6,622 nucleotides of DNA from Roseiflexaceae bacterium. GTDB lineage: Bacteria; Chloroflexota; Chloroflexia; Chloroflexales; Roseiflexaceae. Made by a program: the position numbers and the translations under genes. The stretch lies in NCBI GenBank assembly GCA_014381165.1, contig JACMIM010000063.1:1-6622 (forward strand), in the 5' to 3' direction. Of the stretch, positions 1 through 6,002 are shown one piece after another. The stretch's first letter is position 1; each line of letters starts with the position of its first letter. The notes beneath the pieces are model-generated. The model did no database searches, had not been told where the DNA came from, and saw nothing but the letters and a program-made list of their open reading frames with translations.

Positions 1-15
1 CGCTTCAGCGCCGGG
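1..15. repeat. Cut-off copy of a TGAA-centred palindromic repeat
   Basis: Bases 1-15 (CGCTTCAGCGCCGGG) are the exact reverse complement of 4799-4813, part of the perfect palindrome at 4799-4818. The window therefore appears to begin inside a second copy of the same palindrome in the opposite orientation. The missing left arm should lie just before base 1. It sits 37 bases past the stop codon of the solute-binding gene. Confidence 0.6.
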
Positions 16-18
16 AAC

Positions 19-45
19 GGGGCGAGCGCGAGCCGCGCCCGCCCC
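19..45 (-). terminator. GC-rich hairpin after the solute-binding protein gene
   Basis: Bases 19-30 pair with 34-45 as a 12-bp stem around a 3-base loop; in the minus-strand RNA the single non-Watson-Crick pair is a G-U wobble. It starts 7 bases after the stop codon at 53-55, the usual place for a transcription terminator. No U-tract follows, so it may act as a 3'-end stabiliser or a Rho-assisted pause rather than a classic intrinsic terminator. Confidence 0.5.
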
Positions 46-52
46 GCCGGTT

Positions 53-2836
53 TTAGCCCGCCGCAGGCCGGGGCTGCGGGTTCTCGTCGGGATCCTGGGT
101 GTTGTAGCCGTCGTAGCTCGGGTCGATCTGGCGGGCGCAGGTGGCTGGCTTTTTGGTCTCGATCACGCACTCGATGTGCTTGGTCGTCAAGTCCTGCGCC
201 GTCTTCATGCCCTCGGCCAGATCAGCGTCTTTCTCGATCGTGTCGTTGATCGCCTTGTTGAACCAGTAGAAATCCACGCCAAATGGTGTGGCCGTGTACA
301 AGCCGTTGATGCCGGGGTTGACCGTGCTCTGCTGGGCGAGTGCCTCCTGGTACACCTCAAGTAGCTTGAGTTGGCCAGGGTTTGCGGTCTGCCTGAACTC
401 CTCGGATGCCGCTACCGATGCGCGCGCCGGCAATTCGCCGTTCAACCCAGTGATATCCTCGGAGGCGAACTTCAGCCACTCCCAGCAGCCCTGCTGCTGC
501 GGCGAACTGGCCGAGATGAAGAAGCCGCGCGACCACAAATCGCCGGTCTGCAAGCCCGCCGCGCCGACCGGCAGCGGGGCTAGCGCAGGCTCCCACGCGC
601 GTGGCTCGCCATTCGGCCCCGGCCCTTCGAACGAGCCGTAGCCGTAGTCGAACCATATGCCCGCCCGCCCGTCCTGCACGATCTCCCAGCTCTTGTCTTC
701 GTAATTATCGTTAGGTGTGTTTGGAATTTTGTACGCGGGCATCACGCCATGGACGGTCGCCAGGTCGATATACCACTGGATAGCCTCGACCGACTTGGCG
801 TCGGTAAAGTTTGGCCGAATGCTGGTGCCGCTGCCCGTGGTGATCTGCCCAGCAAACTGGTTGACGAAAAAGAACATGTCGGTGAACGGCCCGCCGCCAT
901 AGGGCACATAGCCGTACACCTTCTGCTCGCCGCTGCCGCTGGTCAGTGCCTTGGCCGCGCTAAGGAAGTCCTCTGGACGCCACTCGTCGGTCGGCACCGC
1001 TACGCCCACCGTGTCAAACACAGTTTTATTGTAGCCAAGGTTGCGGATGTTGAAGCTATACGGCAGGCCGTAGATTCCGCCGTTATTCTCGTATTGGCTG
1101 AGCACCGCCCGTGGGTAGTCGTCGCGCTTAAAGGTTGCGTCGGCGTCGAACAGTGGGCGCAGATCCAGCAGTTCAGCAAAATCGGTTTCGTTCTGGGGCG
1201 TGCCCCAGTATGAAAAGCAGTCGTTGGTCTTGGCGAGCAGTTCCAGTGTGAGTGGCTCGGTGATATTCTGGGTCGTGCGCACCTGTACAAACAGATTTGG
1301 GTTGGCGTCGTTGAAGCTGCGGGCCAGCCGGCGCACCTGGCTTAGGTCGTAGCCGCTGGCGTCGAACTTAATCAGCGTCGCGCCATCGGGGGCGGTCTGT
1401 GGCGCGGGCGTGGCCACCACCACCGGCGAGGTATCTGGCTCTGCTGTGGGCGTCAGCTCCGGCATCTGCGCTAGCTGCTCTTCCATGGCCTGCTGCGCGG
1501 TCTTCAGCGCATCGGCTGGCTTGCGGTTGCTGCCCACCACCTCGTACATAGCATTGCTGAGCGCACCGAGTACGGTGTAATCGATCGTGCTGCTCGGCGG
1601 GGTGAAGGGTTGGGCCAGCGCCGCCTGGTACGCCGCTTTAGTTTGCTCATCGAGCGATTCCCAGTAGCCACTGGATTCGGCCAGGCTGGCGCGCGCTGGG
1701 ATACGTCCTGGAGCTGCCGACGGGCCGCCAGCTTGCGTTTCCTCGGGCGATTGGCGGCTCAACCACTCGATCCAGCGCCAGGATTCTTCCGGGTACTGCG
1801 TGCCTGCGCTGATGATAAAGCCATCGGTGCCGCCGCCGCCAACATAGTTGAATATCCCTTCGGTCACAGGATACGCGACCTGGCCTACTTCAAAGGGTAG
1901 TTCTTGACTAGCTTGCCCGGCTGGGACGCCATCGATTGGTATCGCACCGGAGGCTTCGATGGGAAAGATCGCTACGCGCCCATCGCGCACCAGTTGCCCT
2001 GGGTCGGGGTCGCCCTCGCGCTGCTGGCCGCTCAGGATGGCACGGCTGTCGATCAACGCCTTGACCCGCTCGAGGGTTGCGACTACTTCAGGCGCAGTCA
2101 GGTCGACCTCCGCTGGCGGAGTTTCCAGCAGCTTCATGTCGCGGTTGTCGATCTCTGCGAGCAGGGCGGTGAAGCCGCCGCTGTAATCGAAGAAGCCGTA
2201 GGTGGTGCTGTCGATGCCGGAAAGCTGCTCGGCAGCGCCAAACAGCTCATTCCACGTCCAGCCAGCGGCGGGTGCGGGCAGGTCGGCCGCTTCAAATAGG
2301 GCCTTGTTGTAGGCTAGAATCTGGGTGTAGACAAAGCGTGGCAGCACGAACACGCCGCCAGGGTAGGTGCCGCGCTCGAGTGCGCCGGGGTAAAAATCGT
2401 CGCGGCTGAAGGTCGAGTCGCCATCCATGAGTGGTGCCATGTCCAGCATCAGGCCAGCCCCGGTTACCTCGGGCGAAACCACAAAGCTTGGCGCAGTGTC
2501 AGCCCCGCTAACAATTCGGCGCAGCTGCGCGGTCGGGCTATCATTCGAGTCGCCGTTGTTCAGGAGATCATCGAGTGGCACGATCACGACATTGATGCCA
2601 GGGTTTTCTGCGCTGAATTTGGCGGTCAGTTGCTCATACAGCGTAAGTTCGCTCTCCCACGCCGCAAACGAAATCGTCACGCCACCCTCGGGTTGTGGGG
2701 TCGCGCCGCTGGCAGCGCTGGTGGGTGCTGGCGTGGCATCAAGGCCAGGGATACTGTCTTCGTCGTCGGTATTGCCGGGGCCACAGGCCGCGAGCAGCAG
2801 CCCGAGCAGCAGCAGAAGTGATAGGGCGCGTCGCAT
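53..2836 (-). CDS. Tandem two-domain ABC transporter solute-binding lipoprotein
   Basis: This 927-residue protein has a lipoprotein signal peptide: MRR, a leucine-rich core at 4-15 and lipobox LAAC with the lipid-modified cysteine at 18. A low-complexity Pro/Thr/Ala tether follows (about 30-50). Two family 1 extracellular solute-binding domains come next, at roughly 52-460 and 486-890, joined by a Pro/Thr-rich linker (462-485). The halves share landmarks in the same order: DSTFSRDD/DATFKRDD (140-147, 566-573), GGVFVLP/GGIYGLP (160-166, 586-592), YNK (176-178, 602-604), IPARASLAES/LPARASVAAS (379-388, 802-811) and LKTAQ/MKTAQ. The usual family length is about 400-550, so this is a doubled protein. 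Start 2836 was chosen over ATG 2884 because it gives the signal peptide and has an AAGGAAG ribosome site 5 bases upstream. The substrate is unknown, a sugar or oligosaccharide by family tendency. No permease or ATPase gene lies in the window; partners may lie beyond base 1. Confidence 0.9.
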   Translation of the reverse strand: MRRALSLLLLLGLLLAACGPGNTDDEDSIPGLDATPAPTSAASGATPQPEGGVTISFAAWESELTLYEQLTAKFSAENPGINVVIVPLDDLLNNGDSNDSPTAQLRRIVSGADTAPSFVVSPEVTGAGLMLDMAPLMDGDSTFSRDDFYPGALERGTYPGGVFVLPRFVYTQILAYNKALFEAADLPAPAAGWTWNELFGAAEQLSGIDSTTYGFFDYSGGFTALLAEIDNRDMKLLETPPAEVDLTAPEVVATLERVKALIDSRAILSGQQREGDPDPGQLVRDGRVAIFPIEASGAIPIDGVPAGQASQELPFEVGQVAYPVTEGIFNYVGGGGTDGFIISAGTQYPEESWRWIEWLSRQSPEETQAGGPSAAPGRIPARASLAESSGYWESLDEQTKAAYQAALAQPFTPPSSTIDYTVLGALSNAMYEVVGSNRKPADALKTAQQAMEEQLAQMPELTPTAEPDTSPVVVATPAPQTAPDGATLIKFDASGYDLSQVRRLARSFNDANPNLFVQVRTTQNITEPLTLELLAKTNDCFSYWGTPQNETDFAELLDLRPLFDADATFKRDDYPRAVLSQYENNGGIYGLPYSFNIRNLGYNKTVFDTVGVAVPTDEWRPEDFLSAAKALTSGSGEQKVYGYVPYGGGPFTDMFFFVNQFAGQITTGSGTSIRPNFTDAKSVEAIQWYIDLATVHGVMPAYKIPNTPNDNYEDKSWEIVQDGRAGIWFDYGYGSFEGPGPNGEPRAWEPALAPLPVGAAGLQTGDLWSRGFFISASSPQQQGCWEWLKFASEDITGLNGELPARASVAASEEFRQTANPGQLKLLEVYQEALAQQSTVNPGINGLYTATPFGVDFYWFNKAINDTIEKDADLAEGMKTAQDLTTKHIECVIETKKPATCARQIDPSYDGYNTQDPDENPQPRPAAG

Positions 2837-2841
2837 AGGAT

Positions 2842-2848
2842 CTTCCTT
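2842..2848 (-). promoter_or_regulatory. Ribosome binding site that sets the start of the solute-binding gene
   Basis: The minus strand reads AAGGAAG here, 5 bases before ATG 2836. No comparable site was noted before the upstream ATG at 2884, so the lipoprotein signal start is preferred. Confidence 0.75.
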
Positions 2849-2891
2849 GCTGGTATTGATGAAAGCACCTGGACGGTAGAGCATCCCTTTA

Positions 2892-3030
2892 TGATGTGTA
2901 AACGCGCGTCAGCGCAAAGCGGGGGCTTGGGGGCTGCGCCCCCGAAAGAATACCCCTTCGCTTTGATGTGTAAACGCGCGTCAGCGCAAAGCGGGGATTG
3001 GGGCGCAGCCCCCCGAAAAACACCCCTTCG
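2892..3030. repeat. Two-copy tandem hairpin repeat
   Basis: Two head-to-tail copies (2892-2960 and 2964-3030) start with the same 33 bases (2892-2924 and 2964-2996, 72 bases apart) and end with the same 9 bases, ACCCCTTCG. Each has an inner GC hairpin: 2929-2934 with 2938-2943 in copy 1, and 3000-3004 with 3008-3012 in copy 2. In copy 1, CAAAGCGGGG (2915-2924) can also pair with CCCC and GCTTTG around a TTC bulge (2953-2964), giving a longer outer stem. The 13-base inner core is inverted between copies although the flanks are direct. If the candidate promoter at 3066-3071 is used, both copies lie in the 5' leader of the solute-binding transcript. Confidence 0.85.
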
Positions 3031-3058
3031 TTTTTTACAATCCCGCTAGGAATGCTAC

Positions 3059-3086
3059 ATCTGTCAGTATAACGAACGATCTGTCA
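3059..3086 (-). promoter_or_regulatory. Candidate promoter with flanking direct repeats for the solute-binding gene
   Basis: On the minus strand, TATACT (3071-3066) matches five of six bases of a sigma-70 -10 box. The octamer TGACAGAT occurs on both sides (3086-3079 and 3066-3059), 20 bases apart, which is two helical turns and would suit a dimeric regulator. No good -35 box lies at the normal distance; TTGACA (3087-3082) is only 10 bases upstream. The promoter call is therefore tentative and may reflect activator dependence. Confidence 0.35.
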
Positions 3087-3150
3087 AGCGGGTTCCAGCA
3101 TAAGTGTACCAGATGCGTGAGCAGCGCTGCGATGATAAACGCGTGAGATT

Positions 3151-3186
3151 TGGCGTGCTAGTGCCATAGAAAAGGCTGGCACGCCG
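3151..3186 (+). promoter_or_regulatory. Inverted-repeat cluster upstream of the stress-protein-like gene
   Basis: GGCGTGC (3152-3158) pairs exactly with GCACGCC (3179-3185), extendable inward by four pairs including wobbles. A competing pair, GTGCCA (3161-3166) with TGGCAC (3177-3182), overlaps it. TGGC half-sites occur at 3151, 3163 (inverted) and 3177. This could be an operator or a two-state leader hairpin. No clear sigma-70 promoter was found nearby, so its role is uncertain. Confidence 0.35.
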
Positions 3187-3230
3187 CGTGCAATAGCTGT
3201 GCTTAGAAGATACCAAACAATATGCCTTAC

Positions 3231-3236
3231 AGGAGG
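3231..3236 (+). promoter_or_regulatory. Strong ribosome binding site that sets the start at 3244
   Basis: A full AGGAGG lies 7 bases before ATG 3244. The in-frame ATG at 3199 has no such site, so 3244 is chosen as the start. Confidence 0.85.
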
Positions 3237-3243
3237 TACGCCC

Positions 3244-4071
3244 ATGGCAAAAACGACAATTCTTGGCATTTTCGACCACGCCGAGGATGCGCGCCACGCC
3301 CTTAATGAGCTGCGCGATAGCGGCCTGGAGCTGTACGATACCTCGCTGGTGGCGCAGGGCGAGGGTGACACGTTGAGCGCGCCGGAGGGCGCTGCGGTCG
3401 GCGCGGCCTGGGGAGGCCTGGTCGGTCTGGTGGCGCTGGCTATCCCCGGCATCGGGCCATTCATTGCCGGCGGCGCGCTTGTGGCGGGGCTGACCGGTGC
3501 TGCGGCAGGCGCGGTGGTTGGTGGCATTGGCGGGGCGCTCGCCCAAAACAATAACCTCTCGCCAGAAGCATCCGAGCGCTACGCCGGGGCGGTGCAGCAG
3601 GGTAAAACGCTGATAGTGGTGCAGGCCGAGGACACACACGCGGTCGAGGTGAGGCGTATTCTCGCTCGCGACGGCGCGAACTCGATTCGCGAGAACCAGA
3701 CCGATATGCTGCACGGCGGGGCGATCGCGGTAGATATGTATGACGAAGGCGGCGCAAAGATCGAGGCCGCGCACGGCGGTGTGGTCGATGTCGAGCGGCG
3801 AGCTGATTCGGTAAACGTCAGTTCGCTGTTTTCATCTCAAGGCAGCTTGGTCGGCGACAACCAGTCGGCTGATCGCGATGCCGATTTCGACACTCAATTG
3901 CCAGCCACCTCCGGCGCATCGGGCGATGCCAGCGATTTCGAGTCCGAAGACCGCCGCGCCTCCAGCACAACGGGCACCCCGATGGCCAATGGCGCGCGCG
4001 TCGTCTCCTATGAGGACGCCGAGCAGCCGGTTCAGCCGAACGACCAGCCGAAGAACGTGCCACTGCCGTAG
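3244..4071 (+). CDS. General stress protein-like protein with glycine-rich hydrophobic core
   Basis: This 275-residue protein begins with a short alpha/beta unit (TTILGIFDHAEDARHALNEL, 4-23) typical of the general stress protein 17M (YflT-like) family, in which a strand is followed by a helix and a second strand (about 31-38). Residues 47-100 form a long Gly/Ala/Val segment with glycine-zipper spacing that may insert in or pack against a membrane. A second alpha/beta unit (about 119-148: KTLIVVQAED, then a helix) seems to repeat the first. The tail (about 190-275) is polar, acidic and rich in Ser, Asp and Pro, so probably disordered. There is no signal peptide. Family membership is from memory of the pattern; the role, perhaps stress or envelope related, is inferred. 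It converges with the translin-family gene across a 63-base gap holding a large hairpin. Confidence 0.8.
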   Translation: MAKTTILGIFDHAEDARHALNELRDSGLELYDTSLVAQGEGDTLSAPEGAAVGAAWGGLVGLVALAIPGIGPFIAGGALVAGLTGAAAGAVVGGIGGALAQNNNLSPEASERYAGAVQQGKTLIVVQAEDTHAVEVRRILARDGANSIRENQTDMLHGGAIAVDMYDEGGAKIEAAHGGVVDVERRADSVNVSSLFSSQGSLVGDNQSADRDADFDTQLPATSGASGDASDFESEDRRASSTTGTPMANGARVVSYEDAEQPVQPNDQPKNVPLP

Positions 4072-4078
4072 CAGCAGA

Positions 4079-4137
4079 TGACAAGATGACAAGATGACAA
4101 GATGACCGGTTCGTCTTGTCATCTTGTCATCTTGTCA
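4079..4137. terminator. Bidirectional hairpin made of octamer repeats
   Basis: The left arm (4079-4102) is three copies of TGACAAGA and the right arm (4114-4137) is three copies of TCTTGTCA, an exact 24-bp match. T4103-G4113 (wobble), G4104-C4112 and A4105-T4111 extend it to 27 pairs around a 5-base loop. It sits between two convergent genes, 7 bases after the plus-strand stop, and its right end includes the stop codon of the minus-strand gene (4135-4137). No T-tract follows on either side, so termination by the usual intrinsic mechanism is not certain; RNase III processing or blocking of antisense read-through are alternatives. Confidence 0.7.
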
Positions 4138-4761
4138 GGCTAGTTTCCCCTCCAGCGTCCGCAGTGCGGCGACGAGCTGCTCCTGGCGTAGCGCAGCCGT
4201 CATATCGCCGCGCGTGCGCTCTAGCACTGCACGTAGCGCATCGGTAGTACGGCGCAGGCCGCCGGTGACTGCGTCTGGGAAATCGACAGTAACGCACAGG
4301 CTGTAGATATCGTCCATCTGCGTCAGCAGCGCCTCGCCGCGTGTCACCTCGCCATTGCGCAGGCCATCGAGAATGGCGCGGCGCAGCTCCGAGGCGGCCT
4401 CGGCCATGCCGTTCAGGTAGGCGGCGGCCTCCACGCCTAACTCATCCGGGCCTGGCATATCCTCCCCGCGCAACAAGGCGTAGACCAGCGCAGCCTCGGC
4501 GTATTCCTTCAGGGCGTCCTGGGTGTAACCGGCGAAGGTCAGCTCTGGGCGCGCAGCGAGCGCGGCGCGGAGCTGGCCCACCGCTGCGCGCGCCCCGTCC
4601 AACAACGCTGCCGCTTCGGCCCATTCGCTGCGCTGGCAGGCACGAATAGTGTTCGCGCACTGGCGCACCAACGCCCGCGCAATCGGCAGCACCTGCTCGC
4701 GCGCGGCGTGGGTCGCCTCAAGCTGCGCCAACGCCACGATACCGATTTGTTCAATAGTCAT
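4135..4761 (-). CDS. Translin-family protein (possible RNA-binding protein or RNase)
   Basis: This 208-residue all-helical protein matches translin/TRAX proteins in its C-terminal half: KEYAEA (85-90), an YLNG-AEAASELRR segment (115-128), the MDDIYSL segment (149-155) and LRRTTDALRAVLERTRGD (169-186). The usual family length is about 200-230. In eukaryotic TRAX, the two glutamates of the QEYVEA-type motif and an aspartate in VADLTGE form the catalytic acidic cluster. Here Glu86 and Glu89 are kept, the aspartate position is Glu121, and the following Glu (125) is present. Nuclease activity is plausible but inferred; a purely nucleic-acid-binding role is the alternative. ATG 4761 has only a weak purine-rich site (GAGAGAA) upstream. 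A same-strand gene ends 128 bases upstream, so the two could be co-transcribed. The stop codon is embedded in the large hairpin at 4079-4137. Confidence 0.82.
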   Translation of the reverse strand: MTIEQIGIVALAQLEATHAAREQVLPIARALVRQCANTIRACQRSEWAEAAALLDGARAAVGQLRAALAARPELTFAGYTQDALKEYAEAALVYALLRGEDMPGPDELGVEAAAYLNGMAEAASELRRAILDGLRNGEVTRGEALLTQMDDIYSLCVTVDFPDAVTGGLRRTTDALRAVLERTRGDMTAALRQEQLVAALRTLEGKLA

Positions 4762-4798
4762 TGGTGTGTTCTCTCATTGCATTTCCGATTCGCGTGTT

Positions 4799-4818
4799 CC
4801 CGGCGCTGAAGCGCCGGG
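4799..4818. repeat. Perfect TGAA-centred palindrome
   Basis: CCCGGCGCT (4799-4807) pairs exactly with AGCGCCGGG (4810-4818) around GA, or as an 8-bp stem with a TGAA loop. It lies between two minus-strand genes, 37 bases upstream of the translin start codon. Its sequence recurs at the left window edge (1-15), and its GCTGAAGC core recurs at 6587-6594. Confidence 0.8.
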
Positions 4819-4824
4819 CTATTG

Positions 4825-4880
4825 GGTTCCACGGTTCTGCGGTTCTGCGGTTCCACGGTTCTGCGTTTCTGCGGCTCTGC
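4825..4880. repeat. Array of seven octamers
   Basis: Seven 8-base units follow each other with no slip: GGTTCCAC, GGTTCTGC, GGTTCTGC, GGTTCCAC, GGTTCTGC, GTTTCTGC, GGCTCTGC. The last two are single-base variants. The array ends 9 bases before the stop codon of the minus-strand gene at 4890. It is not palindromic, unlike the other two short-unit repeats in the window. Confidence 0.9.
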
Positions 4881-4889
4881 GCCTATCCT

Positions 4890-5306
4890 TCATCCCTGCG
4901 GCAGCTGGCTGAGCGCCTGACGAATATGCGCGTGCAGCGTCACCAGCGAGGGTTCGTTCTGGCGGGCGGCGCGTAGCTGCTCATAGAACGATTTGTCCTG
5001 ATCCTCGGTGGGCATGAACAGCACTGCGCTGGCGGCGCGCACTGCACTGACCGCGTAGCTGCTGAGTTCGGCCTGCTCCTGGAGGTCGTCGATATCGACT
5101 AGCAGCAGTGTCAGCGGGCGCAGCCAGGCAAAGGCTGGGTGATTCGAGACCAAGTTGAGCAGCGCGTAGGGATTCTCGATTGGGCCGTGCTCGCGTTCGT
5201 AATCCTTACGAGTGGCCGCAATCAGCGTGCGATGCAGCTCCAGCATTTGCTTGTGAACCTGGCCGAGAGCTTCGCGCAGATCGGCATCAGATTGTAATTC
5301 GCCCAT
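4890..5306 (-). CDS. Small helical protein of unknown function
   Basis: The product is 138 residues, predicted mainly helical, with no signal peptide or membrane span. An N-terminal helix with basic patches (VHKQMLELHRTLIAATRKDY, 17-36) leads into a distinctive core, EREHGPIENP (37-46), then NHPAFAWLRPLTLLLVDID (55-73). That core resembles an unnamed family of short bacterial proteins I recall from other phyla, with the pattern GPI..P..LL....P.FAWLRPL; this memory was not checked. The C-terminal half includes a helix ending FMPTEDQDKSFYEQL (97-111). I assign no function. ATG 5306 was chosen because AAGGAG lies 6 bases upstream (5318-5313); the open frame extends to 5525 but that part overlaps the ppa start and has no family character. 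The gene lies upstream of the translin gene on the same strand and divergent from ppa. Confidence 0.78.
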   Translation of the reverse strand: MGELQSDADLREALGQVHKQMLELHRTLIAATRKDYEREHGPIENPYALLNLVSNHPAFAWLRPLTLLLVDIDDLQEQAELSSYAVSAVRAASAVLFMPTEDQDKSFYEQLRAARQNEPSLVTLHAHIRQALSQLPQG

Positions 5307-5312
5307 TGTAGA

Positions 5313-5318
5313 CTCCTT
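5313..5318 (-). promoter_or_regulatory. Ribosome binding site that sets the start at 5306
   Basis: The minus strand reads AAGGAG, 6 bases before ATG 5306. This fixes the start of the small helical protein and excludes the longer open frame. Confidence 0.75.
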
Positions 5319-5341
5319 GTGTCCAGGGAAAAAGCCCATGG

Positions 5342-5348
5342 TATAATA
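5342..5348. promoter_or_regulatory. Overlapping divergent -10 boxes for ppa and the small helical gene
   Basis: The plus strand has a perfect TATAAT (5342-5347), with TTGTGT (5317-5322) a poor, wide-spaced -35 candidate. The minus strand reads TATTAT at 5348-5343, five of six matches. The two boxes overlap almost completely in the 133-base gap between divergent genes, so the two directions could compete for polymerase. A plus-strand start near 5354 would give ppa a leader of about 86 bases. Confidence 0.5.
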
Positions 5349-5439
5349 GTGTAATCCGGCAGTAGCATCACTGCAACCAACCTGAATGCAGGGCGAACTT
5401 CTTCGCTCTTTGTCACATTCCAAGAAGGGTACAATCCAG

Positions 5440-5994
5440 ATGAACCTTTGGCACGACCTAGAGCCAGGGCCGGCCATTCCTAATGTTATCCATGTGATTG
5501 TCGAAATCCCCAAGGGTTCGCGCAATAAGTACGAGTTTCATAAGCAGACCGGTGCCTTTAAGCTCGACCGCGTGCTCTATTCGCCTGTTCACTACCCCGG
5601 CGACTATGGCTTCATCCCCCAAACCTATTACGACGATGGCGATCCGCTGGACGTGCTGGTGATGACCAACCTGCCCACCTTCACCGGCTGCATCGTCGAG
5701 GCCCGCCCGATCGGCGTATTCCGCATGAACGACAAGGGCGAGTCCGACGATAAAATTCTCGCCGTGCTTCAGTATGATCCATTCTTCGCAGATATCACCG
5801 ATTATACCGATCTTCCGGCCCACTTCTTGAAAGAGGTAGAACACTTCTTCACGGTCTACAAAGACCTTGAGGGAGCGCGGGTCGAGCCGATAGGCTGGGA
5901 GAATGCTGAATCGGCCAAGGAGCGCACCCGCTACGCGATCAATCACTATTGGGACATGCGCGCTGGGCGCATCCCGGTCGATAAGGAAGGTTAA
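5440..5994 (+). CDS. ppa: Inorganic pyrophosphatase (soluble, family I)
   Basis: Ppa hydrolyses pyrophosphate to two phosphates in the cytoplasm with Mg2+, pulling forward nucleic acid and aminoacyl-tRNA synthesis. The 184-residue length is normal for the family. The active-site residues are all in place: Glu22 and Lys30/Glu32 (EIPKGSRNKYE), Arg44, Tyr56, the signature DGDPLD with Asp66, Asp68 and Asp71, then Asp98, Asp103 and Lys105, and Tyr140-Lys141 (VYKDLE). These correspond to E. coli Glu20, Lys29, Glu31, Arg43, Tyr55, Asp65/67/70, Asp97/102, Lys104 and Tyr141/Lys142. The conserved GWENAESAK follows at 152-160. ATG 5440 was preferred over 5386 because the family begins here and a GAAGGG site lies about 10 bases upstream. 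A Nudix gene follows 61 bases downstream on the same strand, probably co-transcribed. Confidence 0.97.
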   Translation: MNLWHDLEPGPAIPNVIHVIVEIPKGSRNKYEFHKQTGAFKLDRVLYSPVHYPGDYGFIPQTYYDDGDPLDVLVMTNLPTFTGCIVEARPIGVFRMNDKGESDDKILAVLQYDPFFADITDYTDLPAHFLKEVEHFFTVYKDLEGARVEPIGWENAESAKERTRYAINHYWDMRAGRIPVDKEG

Positions 5995-6002
5995 CTGTCG
6001 CC

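Larger units (their letters stand above)
2837..3243. other. Divergent intergenic region without a gene
   Basis: This stretch of about 400 bases separates the minus-strand solute-binding gene from the plus-strand stress-protein-like gene. I see no convincing coding sequence. It holds, in order, the ribosome site of the solute-binding gene, a two-copy hairpin repeat (2892-3030), a candidate minus-strand promoter between direct repeats (3059-3086), an inverted-repeat cluster (3151-3186) and the ribosome site of the plus-strand gene (3231-3236). Confidence 0.8.

Noticed and set aside
749..1213. Plus-strand open frame inside the solute-binding gene
   Set aside because: It lies wholly antisense to a strongly supported coding region, as expected in GC-rich DNA.
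2837..2884. Upstream ATG at 2884 as the start of the solute-binding gene
   Set aside because: It would place 16 residues including acidic ones before the signal peptide, and ATG 2836 has its own good ribosome site.
2892..3030. Possible CRISPR array from 33-base repeats
   Set aside because: Only two copies exist, the intervening sequences are related to each other and form hairpins, and no cas gene is present.
4825..4880. Octamer array as a coding repeat or CRISPR-like element
   Set aside because: Units are 8 bases with no spacers, and the array lies between two genes outside any supported reading frame.
5430..5435. TACAAT as a -10 box for ppa
   Set aside because: It is only 4 bases before the ATG, so transcription would start inside the codon, and TTGTCA at 5410-5415 is just 14 bases upstream, too short a spacer.
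5386..5439. ATG 5386 as the ppa start
   Set aside because: The added 18 residues are not part of the family and no ribosome site precedes them; 5440 has one.
5307..5525. Longer N-terminus of the helical protein, reaching to 5525
   Set aside because: It overlaps the start of ppa on the other strand, lacks family character, and AAGGAG marks ATG 5306.
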